A DNA stretch of 64,000 bases from Lophius americanus (lineage: Eukaryota > Chordata > Actinopteri > Lophiiformes > Lophiidae): positions 744,001-808,000 of the forward strand of contig JBBDHG010000151.1 in assembly GCA_037951165.1 (NCBI GenBank), in the 5' to 3' direction. Position 1 is the stretch's first letter, and every line of letters begins with the position of its first letter. Shown in pieces: positions 1-11,985 of the stretch. Under the pieces are notes generated by a model. That model was not told the DNA's origin. It made no database searches and was given only the letters and a program-made list of their open reading frames with translations. The translations under genes and the position numbers were made by a program.

Positions 1-1086
1 GGGAGACAAATGGCCACCCGAAATATCGTCAAAAATAGACAGTAAGGAGGTTTTGTGTTGCCATCCAAAGAGAATATTCTTGCACCCTAATTGGGCGGCT
101 GTGGTTTACAAATCACATTGTATTGATTGTCTTTAATTTAATCACTCATCTCGGCTTTACAGTTCGAGCAGTGTTTTGCAAACAAGTCCTTTTTTCTTTT
201 TTTTTTCTCACCTTAATGGCACATTTCTTCAGAGGCCTCCCTTCTGTCTGCCCCCTCTCCTTCCGCTCGAGGAGAACAGGGAATAAGTGGGGGGAACGAC
301 GGTGGCTTGGAAACCATAGGACGTTGCCGAGAGGCAGGGATGAAAAAGCCTGCGGAGTTAATAGAGGTTGAGACGAGGGATTAGGCAAGAACAGAAAAGG
401 AGCAAATGAATTCCACACTGTCCATTTTCACCAGCTGCTATGTGGTGTAGCGCCACAAGCCAAGTGTCCTATTTATTCCAGGCATAATTACACGCCAATG
501 AGGCTCCGCCGTTGCCCGATGCGAGGTTAAGTCGATGGGTGACCCAGATTTAAAGCAGCCTTGTCCTGTAATGGCATCTACAGTCAGGGAGCCTTGCCTG
601 GATTCTAATAACCCATCTCATCCGTCATAATAACAATTTTGCTCACAATTTGCACCGCACCCTCGCTTCACGCCTCCAGTGTTCCTTCCCTCTTCTCCAT
701 TACTCTCGCTGTGTCGCCTACACCATAGTACGGACACATGGACATGGTGGTTCGGCAGCAATACATTATGTGTCACCGGGCTCATATCGATTCCAGGACA
801 TGTCCAACCGGTTTAATTACCCATCTTGCAGATAAAATACCCCGCCGACCAATGATTGCACTCTCAGCATCATGAGGCACTGAAGGTTCCTGCCTAACAG
901 TCCTGTTAAGCATAAAGCTTTTAGTGCTTCTGACCACGATCCAGAACGACGAGTCCTTGACCCGCTGTGTTCTTTCCCTCTGTTCTCCAACCGATCTTCT
1001 TTTTCTCGGTCTGCCCTCATGACTCATACAGAACTTTTCTCTCTGAAGTTTTTTTCAGTGAGTTTTTTCGATTAACAAAAAAGAAA
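1..1086. other. Unassigned, no gene seen
   Basis: No exon, RNA gene or recognisable transposon was found. Open frames are short, overlap on both strands and lack any recognisable domain. The stretch is mixed-composition DNA with short pyrimidine runs near 190-210. It could be ordinary intergenic or intronic sequence. Confidence 0.5.
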
Positions 1087-1209
1087 GATTCTTTGGAAGC
1101 TGCTTCTGACATAAAAGTATCAGAACACACAGTTCTTCACAGAGATTCTTTGGCGGCACCATACACAATATTAGGCAGGTGGTTTTAATGATATGATTGA
1201 AAGGTGTTT
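1087..1209 (+). mobile_element. T1 Tc1-like transposon, internal deletion derivative
   Basis: The right end carries AATATTAGGCAGGTGG at 1167-1182, followed by a TTTTAATGATATGATTGA-like tail. I recognise this as the 3' end of a Tc1-like element common in teleosts, called T1 here. About 70 bp upstream, 1108-1140 matches an internal transposase segment (TATCAGAACACACAG) that normally lies roughly 1 kb from that end. The copy has therefore lost most of the transposase and cannot be functional. Family assignment is from memory of the consensus. Confidence 0.7.
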
Positions 1210-2482
1210 GTCAATGTAGGATAACACGGTGAGCAAGACTATGACTTGTTTCATGTTTACGTCTGATCATGACTTATGTCTCATGTTGTGTATATGCTGG
1301 TAAAATGTGGTTGGTACTTCCTGTCTCAGTTGGCTGCATTCAAATAACGCCTCCACGCTTTATCTCCAAGACATTCATCATTGCTGACCCAAAATCAGAG
1401 GACGAGTCGCTCCTGTATCTCTGTACTATCCAGATAAAACAAAGAAGTTTAGGGATGCTGTTCTGTGAGGAGACAAATCAATACTAATTTTGAGGCCAAT
1501 GGATCAGCGCACTTTCTGGGGGAGGAACCGAGTGATGCAAAGGGTCTGATTCCAAAGGGTCAATGACTTCATGCGGATTTCGAAGTCCACCAAAACTCTG
1601 ATTCCGATGAGGTCCCCGAATATTTAAGAACAGCCGTCACGGTTTGTCAGTGGAAGAGACAAAAATACAAATGGTTGAGCTACAGCAAAGAAATTTAAAT
1701 ATTAAAAGAAAAAAACGTGTTCTGGGAGAGTGTCTGCGGAAAAGTCAATTCTGTGGGTAAAACAACAAGAATGACGAATGGAATTTAAAAAATGACAAGA
1801 CACAAGAAGAAGAACAGATGAACTCGAATGCAGGCAGACGTAGCGGGCCCTCGCACCGGGGCGCAAGGTTCCACTGGTCTGACTTCTTATACCTTACTCG
1901 AACTTCATATGGAAACAGTGGGAAATAGTACTATTGTATGTATAGTATTTGGGGGATAAAACCCTAAACCCTGTATAGTATATCGACATTTTCTTACTCC
2001 TGAGTAATAAGGGCTATGGATTGGACTGAGAGGCGGTATATTTTGATGTTTTTTGCATATTCTGATTAGTTTTAACATTACGTTAACATGAAAAAATGAT
2101 TTATTGTTATTAAAAGAGCCATGTTTTGAGGATCCGTTGATTCATCAAAAGGAGAATCACCCAACAGTCGTATATTAGCTCCCAGCGGAGTTTCCTGAAG
2201 TCTGAGTGAATGGGTTATTACCCCTAATGACATCATTACAGTCGTCTCTTACTCTTCTTAAGGCTTTTTGTATAAATTTATTTTTTCCCCCATAGAAAGT
2301 CCGTATTATAAACTGGTGGTTAAAAGACACTGAGCAGCAGAAAGAACCTAATGAAAAATCACATTGAGATGCATAAGTAGGATTTAGTGTGTTGTAAAAC
2401 TTAAATTACAGTCTGTCTCTTGATTGTCCCCCAGCCTAATGAAAGACAAATGATGAAATGCTAGAGTGACCCTTTATCCTTA
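1210..2482. other. Unassigned, no gene seen
   Basis: No exon, RNA or transposon could be recognised. The region is AT-rich from about 1900 to 2450, with several short ATTA-type motifs that are expected by chance at this composition. Confidence 0.5.
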
Positions 2483-2830
2483 ACTTTGAACAACGCATAA
2501 GTTCACACCCCCCCCTGCCTTAGTAGCTATTTGTGCCACATTTTGCAGCAGCAAGTGCAGCAACAAGCGTCCGATCGCCCAGACCAGACCCTGACACGTT
2601 GGAATCTTCGAGCCAATCTTCCTTACAGAATTGGTTCAGTGCAGCCACATTGGAAGTTTTGAGAGCATGGGCTGCATCTTTCATTTCCAACCACAGCCAT
2701 TCAATTGGGTTCAGGTCCAGGTTTGGCTGACCAGGCCACTCTTAAACTTTAATGTTATTCCTTTTAACCCTCGCAGACTGATGACCTGGCATTCTACTTC
2801 AGAATTTTCTAGCAGAGGCCAGAATTCATG
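2483..2830 (-). mobile_element. Tc1-like transposon, 3' transposase remnant
   Basis: Read on the minus strand, 2830 to 2483 follows the end of a Tc1-type transposase: a segment like 'W-P-S/G-Q-x-P-D-L-N-P-I-E-x-L-W' (about 2735-2680), then 'NVAALNQFCKEDW' (about 2660-2615), then a degraded tail and a stop near the element end (GCTACTAAGGC on minus). The DLNP-E part contains the region of the third catalytic acidic residue of the DDE/D family. Frames are interrupted, so this is a dead copy. It differs from family T1. Confidence 0.7.
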
Positions 2831-4189
2831 TTTTCCAAGCAAACTCAGTGCAGGCTTATACAAAGTTTTATTCCTGGAGCGAGAAGCAGCAGAATCCAGT
2901 ATATTTCCAGTATATTATTTTATCCACTCTATGTTTCTTCTGCTGTTTTTGAATATTCTTAATTCTTTCGCAGTTTTTAAATACGTACACACGCAAAAAA
3001 AAAAAGGACATTTGTGGGCTGGCTTTTGAATTACTTAAATGTAACATATATTTATATATTTCTTTAAAATACTTTTCATGTTTGCATGATAAACAATTTT
3101 GCATCATGTAGGACTTGCGTGAAATAAAAAAAATAAAAAAATCGATGACAAGATTCAATAAAGTTGATACAAACTGATGCAATCAGGTTTCCATCATTGT
3201 TCACATTGTTTGCTCTCAACAGGTAAGCTAGGATTAATTTAGTTAAGCCTAACTCTGTTGAGTTAGACCAACATAATGCCTCATATTGAAAGAAAGCCAT
3301 TCAATTCTGTTTCATGAAGTCCATATTGCCAAGAACTTACATTCTTCCATCAAAATGAAGGATTTATGTTCTGATTATAGTCACCCTTTCTAGCGTGCAC
3401 AATACAGACTCTGGAATAGTTGCTTGAGATTTTAATCACTGTATGGATAGTGATTTGGACAAATTCTAACTTCTATAGTTTCCAAATCTTCACGTTTGGA
3501 ATACAACAATGCTGGATTGGCGGATTTCCAGAGAGAACTCCAACTTGTATCCAAATGATTTCACCTTCTCCTCATCTAGACACAGAAATAGCACTTGGAG
3601 TGGTGCATCACCTTAAATTATTATAATGCTGATCTAAATCTCGAGTCGTTTCTGTCATTTTGATTAGTTGTTTTTTCAAAATGTATTTTAGAGAAAGCAT
3701 CTGACATCTGACATTTTTTCCTGGCCACCACTTAGATTGGGTGGTTGAAGGACAGCTATAAATGCAAAAGAAAATAACTCACAATTAAAGAAAGAGCTTT
3801 CTACTCTCAGCTGCAGCAGCCAAATCAACCATAACATTGAGCATAAATATCACAAATGCTTCCTGAAATGAACAATCCATTTCATTTTATCTGTCACTGT
3901 TTTTCCTGACACTGTGCCTTCATCCCTCAGGTGGTGACTGCATGATCTATCAGCATGTTTTCCGATTTAAGTGACATTTGTGCTGGTGGGATTCATTTTT
4001 TGTGTGACGAGACAAACCATCTGTCCTGATTTGTTTTTTATTATTTAAAGGATGAGCCGCCCCAAGGTAAGATCAAGTTAAAGTAAGCATTGTCATTAGA
4101 AATAATTAAATTACGCTGAGAATACTCATGTGGCTCTATTTTAATTATGGGTTTTGTCAAGGTAGCTTTAGTCATTTCTGCATAATTGT
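2831..4189. other. Unassigned; holds a candidate micro-exon
   Basis: No confident feature apart from the possible micro-exon listed separately at 4051-4066. The region is AT-rich with A runs at 2994-3005 and 3125-3141. The part around 3300-3610 could be an old transposon piece but I could not place it. Confidence 0.4.
4051..4066 (+). other. Candidate 16-nt micro-exon
   Basis: The 16-nt block GATGAGCCGCCCCAAG is preceded by a T-rich tract ending in AAAG and followed directly by GTAAGA, a strong 5' splice-site sequence. TCCTGAT at 4024-4030 fits the branch-point consensus YNYTRAY, with its A about 21 nt upstream of the AG. The block is GC-rich against AT-rich flanks. Possible readings include DEPPQ in one frame, or a start MSRPK. 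No flanking exon is visible in the window. This could be chance. Confidence 0.2.
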
Positions 4190-4620
4190 GTTTTAAAGAA
4201 ATGTTTTATTGAATCTGTATTTGAATCTGTCCATTAAAGGTATGATCTGCTTGACAATAGATATAATATTCTTCATGTGGACTGAAAGCTTATCTTGGGA
4301 AAATGTAACCTTCCGCTCATCAGCCCATAGAATATTCTCAAAAAAGCTTACAGTCATTTTTGAATAGCACAGCCACAGAGGCTTGAAGTTCCTTGGATGT
4401 TGACTTTGGATCCTGGAGGCCATGCCAATTCTAGGATATCCAAGAAGTGGCCTTGATCAAAGGCTGCTGCATTTGTAGATCGTGTGTCTGATTGTGGATA
4501 TTTGGAGTCTCAAAAACTTATGCTCCATTAATAAGAAATGTTCTTGCACTTATGTCACCAGGGATCATTCTCTAGAACTGGCAAATGTTCAGGAATTACA
4601 CTCTATTCCATAATCTTACT
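4190..4620 (-). mobile_element. Tc1-like transposase remnant, minus strand
   Basis: The minus strand gives 'FFENILWADERKVTFSQDK' around 4345-4285. This resembles the Tc1/mariner block '(V/I)(L/I)W(S/T)DE.K..(L)F', which contains the second catalytic Asp. Sequence on to about 4620 keeps transposon-like text (a minus-strand block ending near 4600), but the frame is lost. It is decayed and not functional. Confidence 0.55.
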
Positions 4621-4876
4621 TTGGTATCAACTGTTTTTTTTTTGGTATCTGTTCCAATCTAAATGTCCCCGTGTCTGAGTTAATAACCTTTGAAAGCAGA
4701 CACAGACATCTCTGATTAGCTTCCTCCACTTCCACATCGGTGTCCTACTGGATATATGACGATTAGAGAATCTCACCGCTGATGGGCGTTTGCTTCAGAG
4801 TCAAGAACATTTCTCATTTCAGATCAATGTCTTGCTGCATAACACTGATGTGCCTGAGCTTCACCTATGACTGATG
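4621..4876. other. Unassigned, no gene seen
   Basis: A short gap between a Tc1-like remnant and a family X fragment. Nothing recognisable. Confidence 0.4.
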
Positions 4877-4990
4877 TCCGGACATTCTCCTTGAAGCTCT
4901 TCCTAGTTTCAGAAATATACAACCGACCTTTCCCAAAATCAATCCTCTTCTTCCTCACACTAAGGTCTATGCAGGCATTTACTTTGAAAA
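4877..4990 (-). repeat. Family X fragment (module A)
   Basis: This contains CCCAAAATCAATCCTCTTCT followed by a CTCACACTAAGGTCTATG-like stretch. The same block recurs at 13.85, 15.76, 27.15, 29.0 and 63.05 kb. Orientation is given relative to the best full copy at 13722-14440, so this piece is reversed. Neighbouring modules are missing or unreadable. Family identity unknown to me. Confidence 0.65.
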
Positions 4991-5829
4991 TGATCCATGA
5001 ACAAGTTGAGTCGTTGCACTTACACCAAGGACGCGACGGAGACGGTGGCAATGACCCTTTGTGTACAGGGATGTAATCAAAAAGCTCAAACTATATAACA
5101 AAGGTGCAGTTGTTTTGACACATTTCGAAATTACATCAAAATCCTTTTTAATGCTGCTGTTCAATGTAAGCATGAAGGTTATTTCTAAAACGCTGACATG
5201 GTGCCTGAGAGTTATTGTTTTGACTTTTTGCTGCATGATTAGCATCCCTCTGGCTCTGCTGATATTGTAATACTGCAACAGGTGCTTAGCTTTAGTAGGC
5301 TATCCGTTGTAATCTGACAACCTTAACTCAGTCAGGTTCGGATGCAAAGTCATCACTGGCTAATGGTGCAAACATTCTAAATGGTTGGAACGCCGGTCAT
5401 GATCCATTGAGGAACGAAGACAGTGAGTCTTAGCCAAGCTGTGTTCGGGAAATCACATCATCCATCTCTCCTCAAGCTCTGTAACCATTACATCAGGGAG
5501 AGAGAGAATGAGATGTAGAGCCATAAAAACAGAGCAGGTCTGGGATTTTGTCCAATTAACCTTTAACCTGGATACGATGGTGGAGAAGGAATGTGAAGTC
5601 GATTACCCCCAGTCAGTCTTGAGAGACTGGCCTTTTCTTTTAGGGATGTCAAGTTGATAGTGATGTCACTCCTATGCCAGATGGAGCTTTTGTTGGCCTG
5701 TGAAGTCTTTATGCCACTTGTTTGTTTGTACTGATGAATATGAATTTACTAAACATGAATATTTTCCTAGGATTCTGCAAAAGGTAGAGGCCCATTAATC
5801 CATCACTTTAGCTAATTCCTCTATCCTGT
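4991..5829. other. Unassigned, no gene seen
   Basis: No exon, RNA or recognisable repeat. Open frames here are short and shadow one another on both strands. Confidence 0.45.
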
Positions 5830-6165
5830 TCCAGGTCATGGTGGTGAGTCCCAACTGACAGTGAGCGATGGGTGGGGTACCCTCTGGAGAAGTTACCATT
5901 TCATCGCCGGCCTACAGATAGAGACAGACGACCGTTCATACTCACTATCTCACCAACGGGCAATTTAGAGTCATCAATTCAACTATAGTGTAATTTTTTT
6001 GACTGTGTTAGGAAGCAAGTAGATAAACCGAGGCAAACAAGGAGAGAACCATCTCCAAACAGAAAGGCCCCAAGACCAGAAGCGAAATTGAACCCAGAAC
6101 CTACGTGCTGTGAATCAACTGGGTTGCCCAATGCTCCACTTGTGATTTTTAACAGCAACAACCAG
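5830..6165 (+). repeat. Teleost dispersed repeat (R family), near full length
   Basis: The order of blocks matches a very common fish interspersed repeat: a GGTGGGGTACCCTCTGGA-like segment, then GATAGAGACAGACGACC, then CAATTTAGAGTCATCAATTC (about 5962-5981), then 'GAGAGAACC...AAACAGAAAGGCCCC' and 'GAACCCAGAACCT' to about 6105. Two further pieces lie at 35.5 and 40.4 kb. I do not recall a secure family name. It is non-coding. Confidence 0.6.
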
Positions 6166-7455
6166 AAACAAAATATTTCTGAAATCACCGTGTTGGAATG
6201 AGTGGGGTCCCAGAGCCTTGGAAACAGCTTTGTAACCCATGGCAGACTGTAAGTCCTAAGTTACAAACAAGGAACAAAAGGAACAGATGTCAACAATAGT
6301 GCAACCTGACATAAAAACTAGAAGAAAGATTTCGCCCACTCTGTGTGTTTCTGTGCGGTAAGCCTTTTCTTCCTGTACCCATGCAGCGCAGCAGAAGTCA
6401 TTGCTTGTGCCCATTATAAAAGTTCAGGCTCTCGGTGAAAGGGAACAAGCCTCCTTGAGTTTGACAGCAAATCTATACTAAAAGCATATAATAGGAAACT
6501 TGTTTTGCCCGCCTGTTCGAATGTCAGCATTATGGCCTGTGCATGAGTAATGGAGGCACGTTCCCTCTCTCAGCTCTGATAAATTAAAATTTTTAAAAAA
6601 GGCGGCCAAAGCAAGAGAATGTAAAATTCCGCTGTATGTTTAATGATAAATAGGGCACTGTGTTCTCTTTTAAAACACAGGTTAATTGACCCGTCAGACC
6701 CCGGAGTTGATTTTCCTCCAAAGCTAAATTTCTGCCGACTAATTACTAATTATGCCAAGATAAACATAAATTATACACATTGTTTTTGACGCTGGGAAAC
6801 TCTGATGTAAAAATGTGTAATAAATTGGCATTGAGGCCCGATTATTTTACACAAATTTAAAGCTTCTGCGGCCAGTTGCTTCTCACGGAGGAACCCATTT
6901 CACCTCACACATCGCTCTCTGCTTATTCAGCATGTGAGGCGGGAGGGGGGGGTCGACAATAAATCAAATTCCCTATTCCCGCTGCATAGCTCCACAGGTC
7001 CAGGAGGACAGTGTCCACTTCCTTACATTAATCTTTTAATGGACTCTCCTCCCTTCTCTTTGGCAGCTGCAATTCCCCCGGCAGGTCAGCAACGATCGCG
7101 GGGGTCATTAGTGTTCCGATAGGCAGAACGATAAGATCAGCAACAATGAGGGGGACAAGGTCTGGGAGAGACAGCGCTGAGCAAACGACACAGCTTCTGG
7201 GTTTAAAAAGGCAGAGGAGTCTTCGGAAGGTCACTCCGAGACGGAAGCAAACAAAGGCAATTTCCAGCTGCAGAGAGATGGCGGTGGGAATTCTGTCCTG
7301 CAGCAGGAGCCTCTTCAGGAATGTATTTATTAAATTAGACACATCCTGTGCTTCTTCTTCGCCGAGCACCGAAATCCTTGTTTCAATCAGAGGTGCTTAC
7401 TTTAAGAAAATCCAACACACTGATACAATTTTGAGCCAATCAAAATTCCATGCGA
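6166..7455. other. Repeat-poor region with a possible conserved non-coding element
   Basis: No gene seen. The part 6480-6880 is repeat-free, AT-rich and contains tandem homeodomain-type sites (TAATTACTAATTA at 6740-6752) plus several A/T cores. Such a texture is common in vertebrate developmental enhancers, but similar motifs occur by chance. Conservation cannot be judged from one sequence. Confidence 0.3.
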
Positions 7456-7489
7456 TTTCCTGTTACTTCACTGATGAAGTAACAGGAAA
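7456..7489. repeat. Perfect 15-bp inverted repeat (hairpin)
   Basis: The arms 7456-7470 (TTTCCTGTTACTTCA) and 7475-7489 are perfectly complementary with a 4-nt loop CTGA. A second overlapping hairpin can form between CACTGATGAAGTA at 7469-7481 and its complement at 7491-7503. No U-tract or gene context suggests a terminator. Confidence 0.85.
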
Positions 7490-7689
7490 ATACTTCATCA
7501 GTGCTGACCGTGGTGGCTTTTACACGTAAGCTTGGGGCCGGTCCTGTGGTTAGCAATGCATTGGCGAAAGCAATCGCTTTTCTAACATGCTTCAATTTTC
7601 GGTGGAATATTTGTTTTTATTGTATCTGTATATTCCACAATTGTATATAAGCTCTTGAAACATCTCCTAGTTGTGCCAGCTAGCTAGCT

Positions 7690-7800
7690 TTAAGGACATC
7701 TTTAGCTAAGTGGGTAGAGCGGTCGCCCCCTTCAACAGGGGTACCAGGGTTTGTGCCCAACCCCTGACAAAACATGCCGTGGGTCCTAAATCGTCCTTTC
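7690..7800 (+). mobile_element. tRNA-derived SINE head
   Basis: TAGCTAAGTGGG at 7703-7714 matches the RNA polymerase III A box (TRGCNNAGYNGG) exactly. A B-box-like GGTTTGTGCCC follows about 45 nt later. The cloverleaf does not close as a functional tRNA and the B box is degraded, so a SINE head or tRNA pseudogene fits best. The downstream body could not be delimited. Confidence 0.5.
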
Positions 7801-10800
7801 ATGAGGCTGTACTGTATGTATGTATGTTCTGTGTAACGTGACAGAAACCTACGCGCTACGCTCTTTGACCTTGTAATAGAAGTGAATTTTGTGCAGCAAC
7901 AAAATCTGAACAAAAGTGGTGGTTTTTAAACCTGGACACACGTGGAAACGGCGATGTGTCTCGCTGTCCGCTTGTGATCCGATCGCCGTAAACTGCCTTT
8001 TAAAACTAAGTCTGAACAGGGTCAGATAGCGCAAACCTCTACGTAGACACAACAGTAGGTTAGAGTTATCAATTATTATGATAAGAATTAATTGATCGAT
8101 TTATTTAGGTAAAATGTAGATTTCTCCATTTATGTCTGACAGTTACAGAAATAACCTCAAAATGCTATACCTCCAGTTTATATTCATCTATGGACACCAA
8201 ACCAAAACTGACAGTGTTTGAGAACACGTAGTTATTTGATTTGATTTTTATATACTGTGATGCAGATAACGTCAAAAAATTTTTGTCAATCTCTAGGATA
8301 TGACAAAATCAACCTCTGGGTAAATTTTCATGCAGATCTGTATTTTTGCCTTAATCCTGCTAACAAACAGAGATACAGATACAAGCGTAACAGGTCATGT
8401 GACATCCCTCCAGCAAAACCAAATATATATGTAGTTCTTGTACTTTTCCAAATGAATTCAGGTTCAACACATAACAGAAACAGGAGATTGCTGTTGCTTT
8501 GGAGTCGGCTTGTAAGTAATTAAGCAAAAGCTTTATTTATGGCACATCGCTCTAAACGGCGCTCCATTCAAAACAAGAAATGGTCGCATAAAAAACTAAT
8601 TAAAACGCGTACAGTGCTTCATCACCATCATCATCATTCTAAAACAGACATTTTATAGGAGTGAGTTCATGAAGCATTCGACAGGCTGTCGTTCCATCAT
8701 TTTGGACGGCGTGAAAGAACCAGTTGGATGACCTACGTGTGCGGTCGGTGGTGCCGGGGTCAGTAGCTCTGAGGTGTAAACAGAACTGAAGCGGTGAAGG
8801 CAAGGGTTTTTTTGTACAGTGATGTTCAGACGCCGAGCGATTTAAAGCGCTTTACAGACTATGACATTAAAAAGAAGATGAAAGTGAAATTTAATCCAAA
8901 AACATGACCAAAAACATTAAGAGAGCAGTGAGCTTTCGTCTGGCTCTGTGCCGCTGCTATGATTGTAGATATGATCTGTGGCTGTTCATATGGCAATTTG
9001 TGTTTTCTAGTTCTATACATTTTTTGGGATAGTTCCTCCAATGTGCATATTGGCCTTGTGAGATATAGTCACAGCGACGATCGATGATGACGTGTTTGTA
9101 GCCGTAGCAGCTAACGCTTGTTGTGTGACTGGACTGAAATCAGCAAAAACGAAGATGGGCTCAGTCAGTCAGGGATCATCGAAAATAAGCGTCCTGTTCC
9201 CGATCGTCCGATCTCTATTTTCAGTGTAATGACTTTTGATCTTCATAAATATATAAGTTCGGGAACTGAAGCTTTTAAGTGAGTAGCAGCAAAAACTTAA
9301 TTCCTGGCAGAGCTGGCCTGCAGATAAAGGCTGACTTTGAACCACATGACTGAGCTCGACGTCTCACATCGCAGCGGAAAAAGCTGAAGGATGCAAGATT
9401 CTCTCTTAATTAGCTCAAAAGACACCGTTTCATAAAAGCAAAACGATGAGATAAGAGAGAGGATGTTTGTTCTCCAGCAAAAGCTTCTGGCCTGTCCTCT
9501 GATGCAGTTTTCACAGCCGGGTGCATCCCAGTTAAAATTAACTACAGTCACAAACACTTCAATCTGTATCGTCTGAGGGGAACGAATGGGCTGGGGTCCA
9601 TGGGTTGATGGTGGGTAAATGTATTTCTTAATCTACACTGGGGTGCAAGGGTAACTGGGTAAATGTGGCTCACTTCTCACAACAAATCCCCAGAGGGAAT
9701 ACACCAATTGCCATTTCAGAAATGAATTCAGTGACCTACAGTAATGTGAATTTCATTTGCACACTATTTGCCAGCAGACAGCATATGTGCCGATGTGTAT
9801 TTTTTTTTCCTTTCAGCCCTCCTGCCACACAAACAATTGAAACGTAGGAACAAAAAAATCCAGAATTGTCACTTAACAAGGTGTCATGTCAGTTCATCTG
9901 GACAGTGGTACTATATTCCATCAACACGATGGCGTTGACAAATTACAGTTAAAAGACTTTTTTAATGTAATAATAATTAAATATTTATTAGGATTCCCAT
10001 CAGAATTAATCAGATTTATCTCTGGTCTCCAGTCTTCAGTTCGGGCCAGATTATGGATCTTAGCATTTCTATAACCATGTTTAATGTTATAATGGAAATG
10101 AACAAGTCCTGTAAAAAAAATATACATCTAAAAAAAAACCATTGACACAGAAAATAAAGGAATATAGACATTTTTTGGTTGGGACTATTCACACTTCCTG
10201 TATGACTAAGGATACATACACAGATAGAATTATTGTGCTACGCTCGCATAGAGATTTGTTTACACTGATTAAAATGATACATTCTGAATGAGTTTACTCT
10301 CTTCCAAATCCAGACTTAATCTAGATTTATGCGGTACTTACTCGTATTAGTTTATTACTTGCTCCCAGAAGAACGGTGCAACCATAATGTGTGTTCTTAC
10401 ACAATATATGGCACAACAAGATCAACCATCTGATGATTCCCCCATTGTGTTCGTTACTACGCAATTATGTTATACCGACTAATCAAATTAAACTACGCTT
10501 TCCCCCGGCAGGAATCCCAAATGCAAAAACGAAGTACAACATTACAATTAAGTAGCCTTCTCTCCTGTTATTATTTTGAAGATGCAAACACGCTCCGTCT
10601 GATTAGTCCTGTGAATAAATGATCTCTAATCAGGCTGAGTGCTTAAGAGGGAATATTCCAGAAGAAGGAGAACCCTAAATGGTTCCTCACAGAAACAGTA
10701 GCTGCACAACAAGTATTGTGTTCTGTCTCCTCTGATCGCGAGAGGCTGCCTGATTATGGTGAGGTGGTGCAGAACTCAAATTAGCCGTACCCATTGCTGC

Positions 10801-11119
10801 GTTTGTTCGTTTGATTAATAAAAGAGGAGCAGGAGAACTGAAGTACTCATTTTCAACGCCGGACATCATAGTGGGAAATGTTAATAATGGAAATAATGCA
10901 ATTGGATGTCAGTAAACATATTTCAACTCACATGTTTATTAGGAAGTATTATAAAGAATACTAGGCAATATCTCCCTAAAGGCATAGCAGGATGATCACT
11001 CATTACTTTTTATGAGTCATACTTAGTTTTTGTATTTTTTTAAATGGGTGTTCCCTCCATTAGTATATACCAGAAGTGATCTACTATGATCTTTTTCTTT
11101 TAGCTTGTTTTTGGTTTAG
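7801..11119. other. Unassigned; repeat-poor block near 10.44-10.69 kb
   Basis: No exon or RNA gene was recognised over this 3.3-kb stretch. The sub-block 10440-10690 is repeat-free with ATTA/TAAT cores (TAATCAAATTAAAC, CTGATTAGTCCTG, TCTAATCAGGCTGAG) and looks like candidate regulatory DNA. The rest is ordinary AT-rich sequence with short simple runs such as CATCACCATCATCATCATTC at 8619-8638. Confidence 0.35.
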
Positions 11120-11255
11120 TATCCACGAGCTGTAGCCTGGAAGGTTTGGTAGTTCAAACCCAGGGCTGCCCCTTCAGTGTACTGGTCATAGGGCCCTTGA
11201 GCAAGAACCTGCATCACATGAGCACCGGCTACAAGCTGCCGAGTTCTGCATCTCA
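11120..11255 (+). mobile_element. tRNA-derived SINE fragment
   Basis: GTAGTTCAAACCCAGGGCTG near 11150-11170 holds a B-box-like GTTCAAACC. A 'GGGCCCTTGAGCAAGAACCT' segment follows, similar to the body of fish tRNA-derived SINEs, and the same body feature is seen in the SINE at 51.5 kb. The A box is degraded. Confidence 0.5.
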
Positions 11256-11985
11256 TTCCCAAAACTACGTGGGGACAATTTCGGAGCCTCGAGCAGCGGT
11301 CTTCTGCTTTCTCAATGTATGCTTGTTGTTTATAGAGACAAAATCATTTTTCACATTTTGCACTGACAGGGGCACACTGGGCAGGAAGTAATTGCCCAGC
11401 ACCCTGGTGTAGCCGGCTTCCAGAGACCCAAGGGTTCCCCATAAAACATTATTAGATTGTGATATTGTGGCTCCTGAGTTTCTTATATAACCTGCATCTC
11501 TATTGCAAAGTTCCGAAAATGTGATTAGTTTAACTTTTAAGTGGAAATAAATCAGTGTATATGAGAAAGTTGGAGAAACTAATTATGAGCTACACACATC
11601 CAGGGGCCTTTAAAAGCATGTTTGAAATATAAATGACTTCTGCCGGACTGTTTTTGAGGTGATACACCACACTCTTAGAATGTGAGTGAAATCCCATGAA
11701 AATAATAATGTTGAATGTAAAAATAAGAACATTTAGGAAAAACTATTAGTAAAGCACATGTGAAAATCTCATTGAATTCTCTCGTGTGTTTTTTGTGGAA
11801 ATGTGGATAAATGTACTATTTAGAGTGTTGATTTGTTGGACTGCGAACAAATATTTAGAAAATATATTAGGGTTCAAGTCAGCTCTTCAGAAATGCTCCG
11901 TAGAGAAAAGTGTCACTAAGACGGAGGCGCTTATCTTACAAAATATCAAAGATTTCATGCAACCAGTAATTGCAGACTGGCAGGC
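11256..11985. other. Unassigned, no gene seen
   Basis: Nothing recognisable. The part just before 11985 may be an unreadable extension of the following LINE remnant. Confidence 0.4.

Noticed and set aside
3300..3610. Another Tc1-like remnant
   Set aside because: Phrases vaguely recall transposon text, but no catalytic block or terminus could be identified.
7456..7489. Rho-independent terminator
   Set aside because: No T-tract follows and the sequence is vertebrate, so a bacterial-type terminator makes no sense.
7690..7800. Functional tRNA gene
   Set aside because: The A box is perfect but the B box is degraded and acceptor/anticodon stems do not close, so a SINE head or pseudogene fits better.
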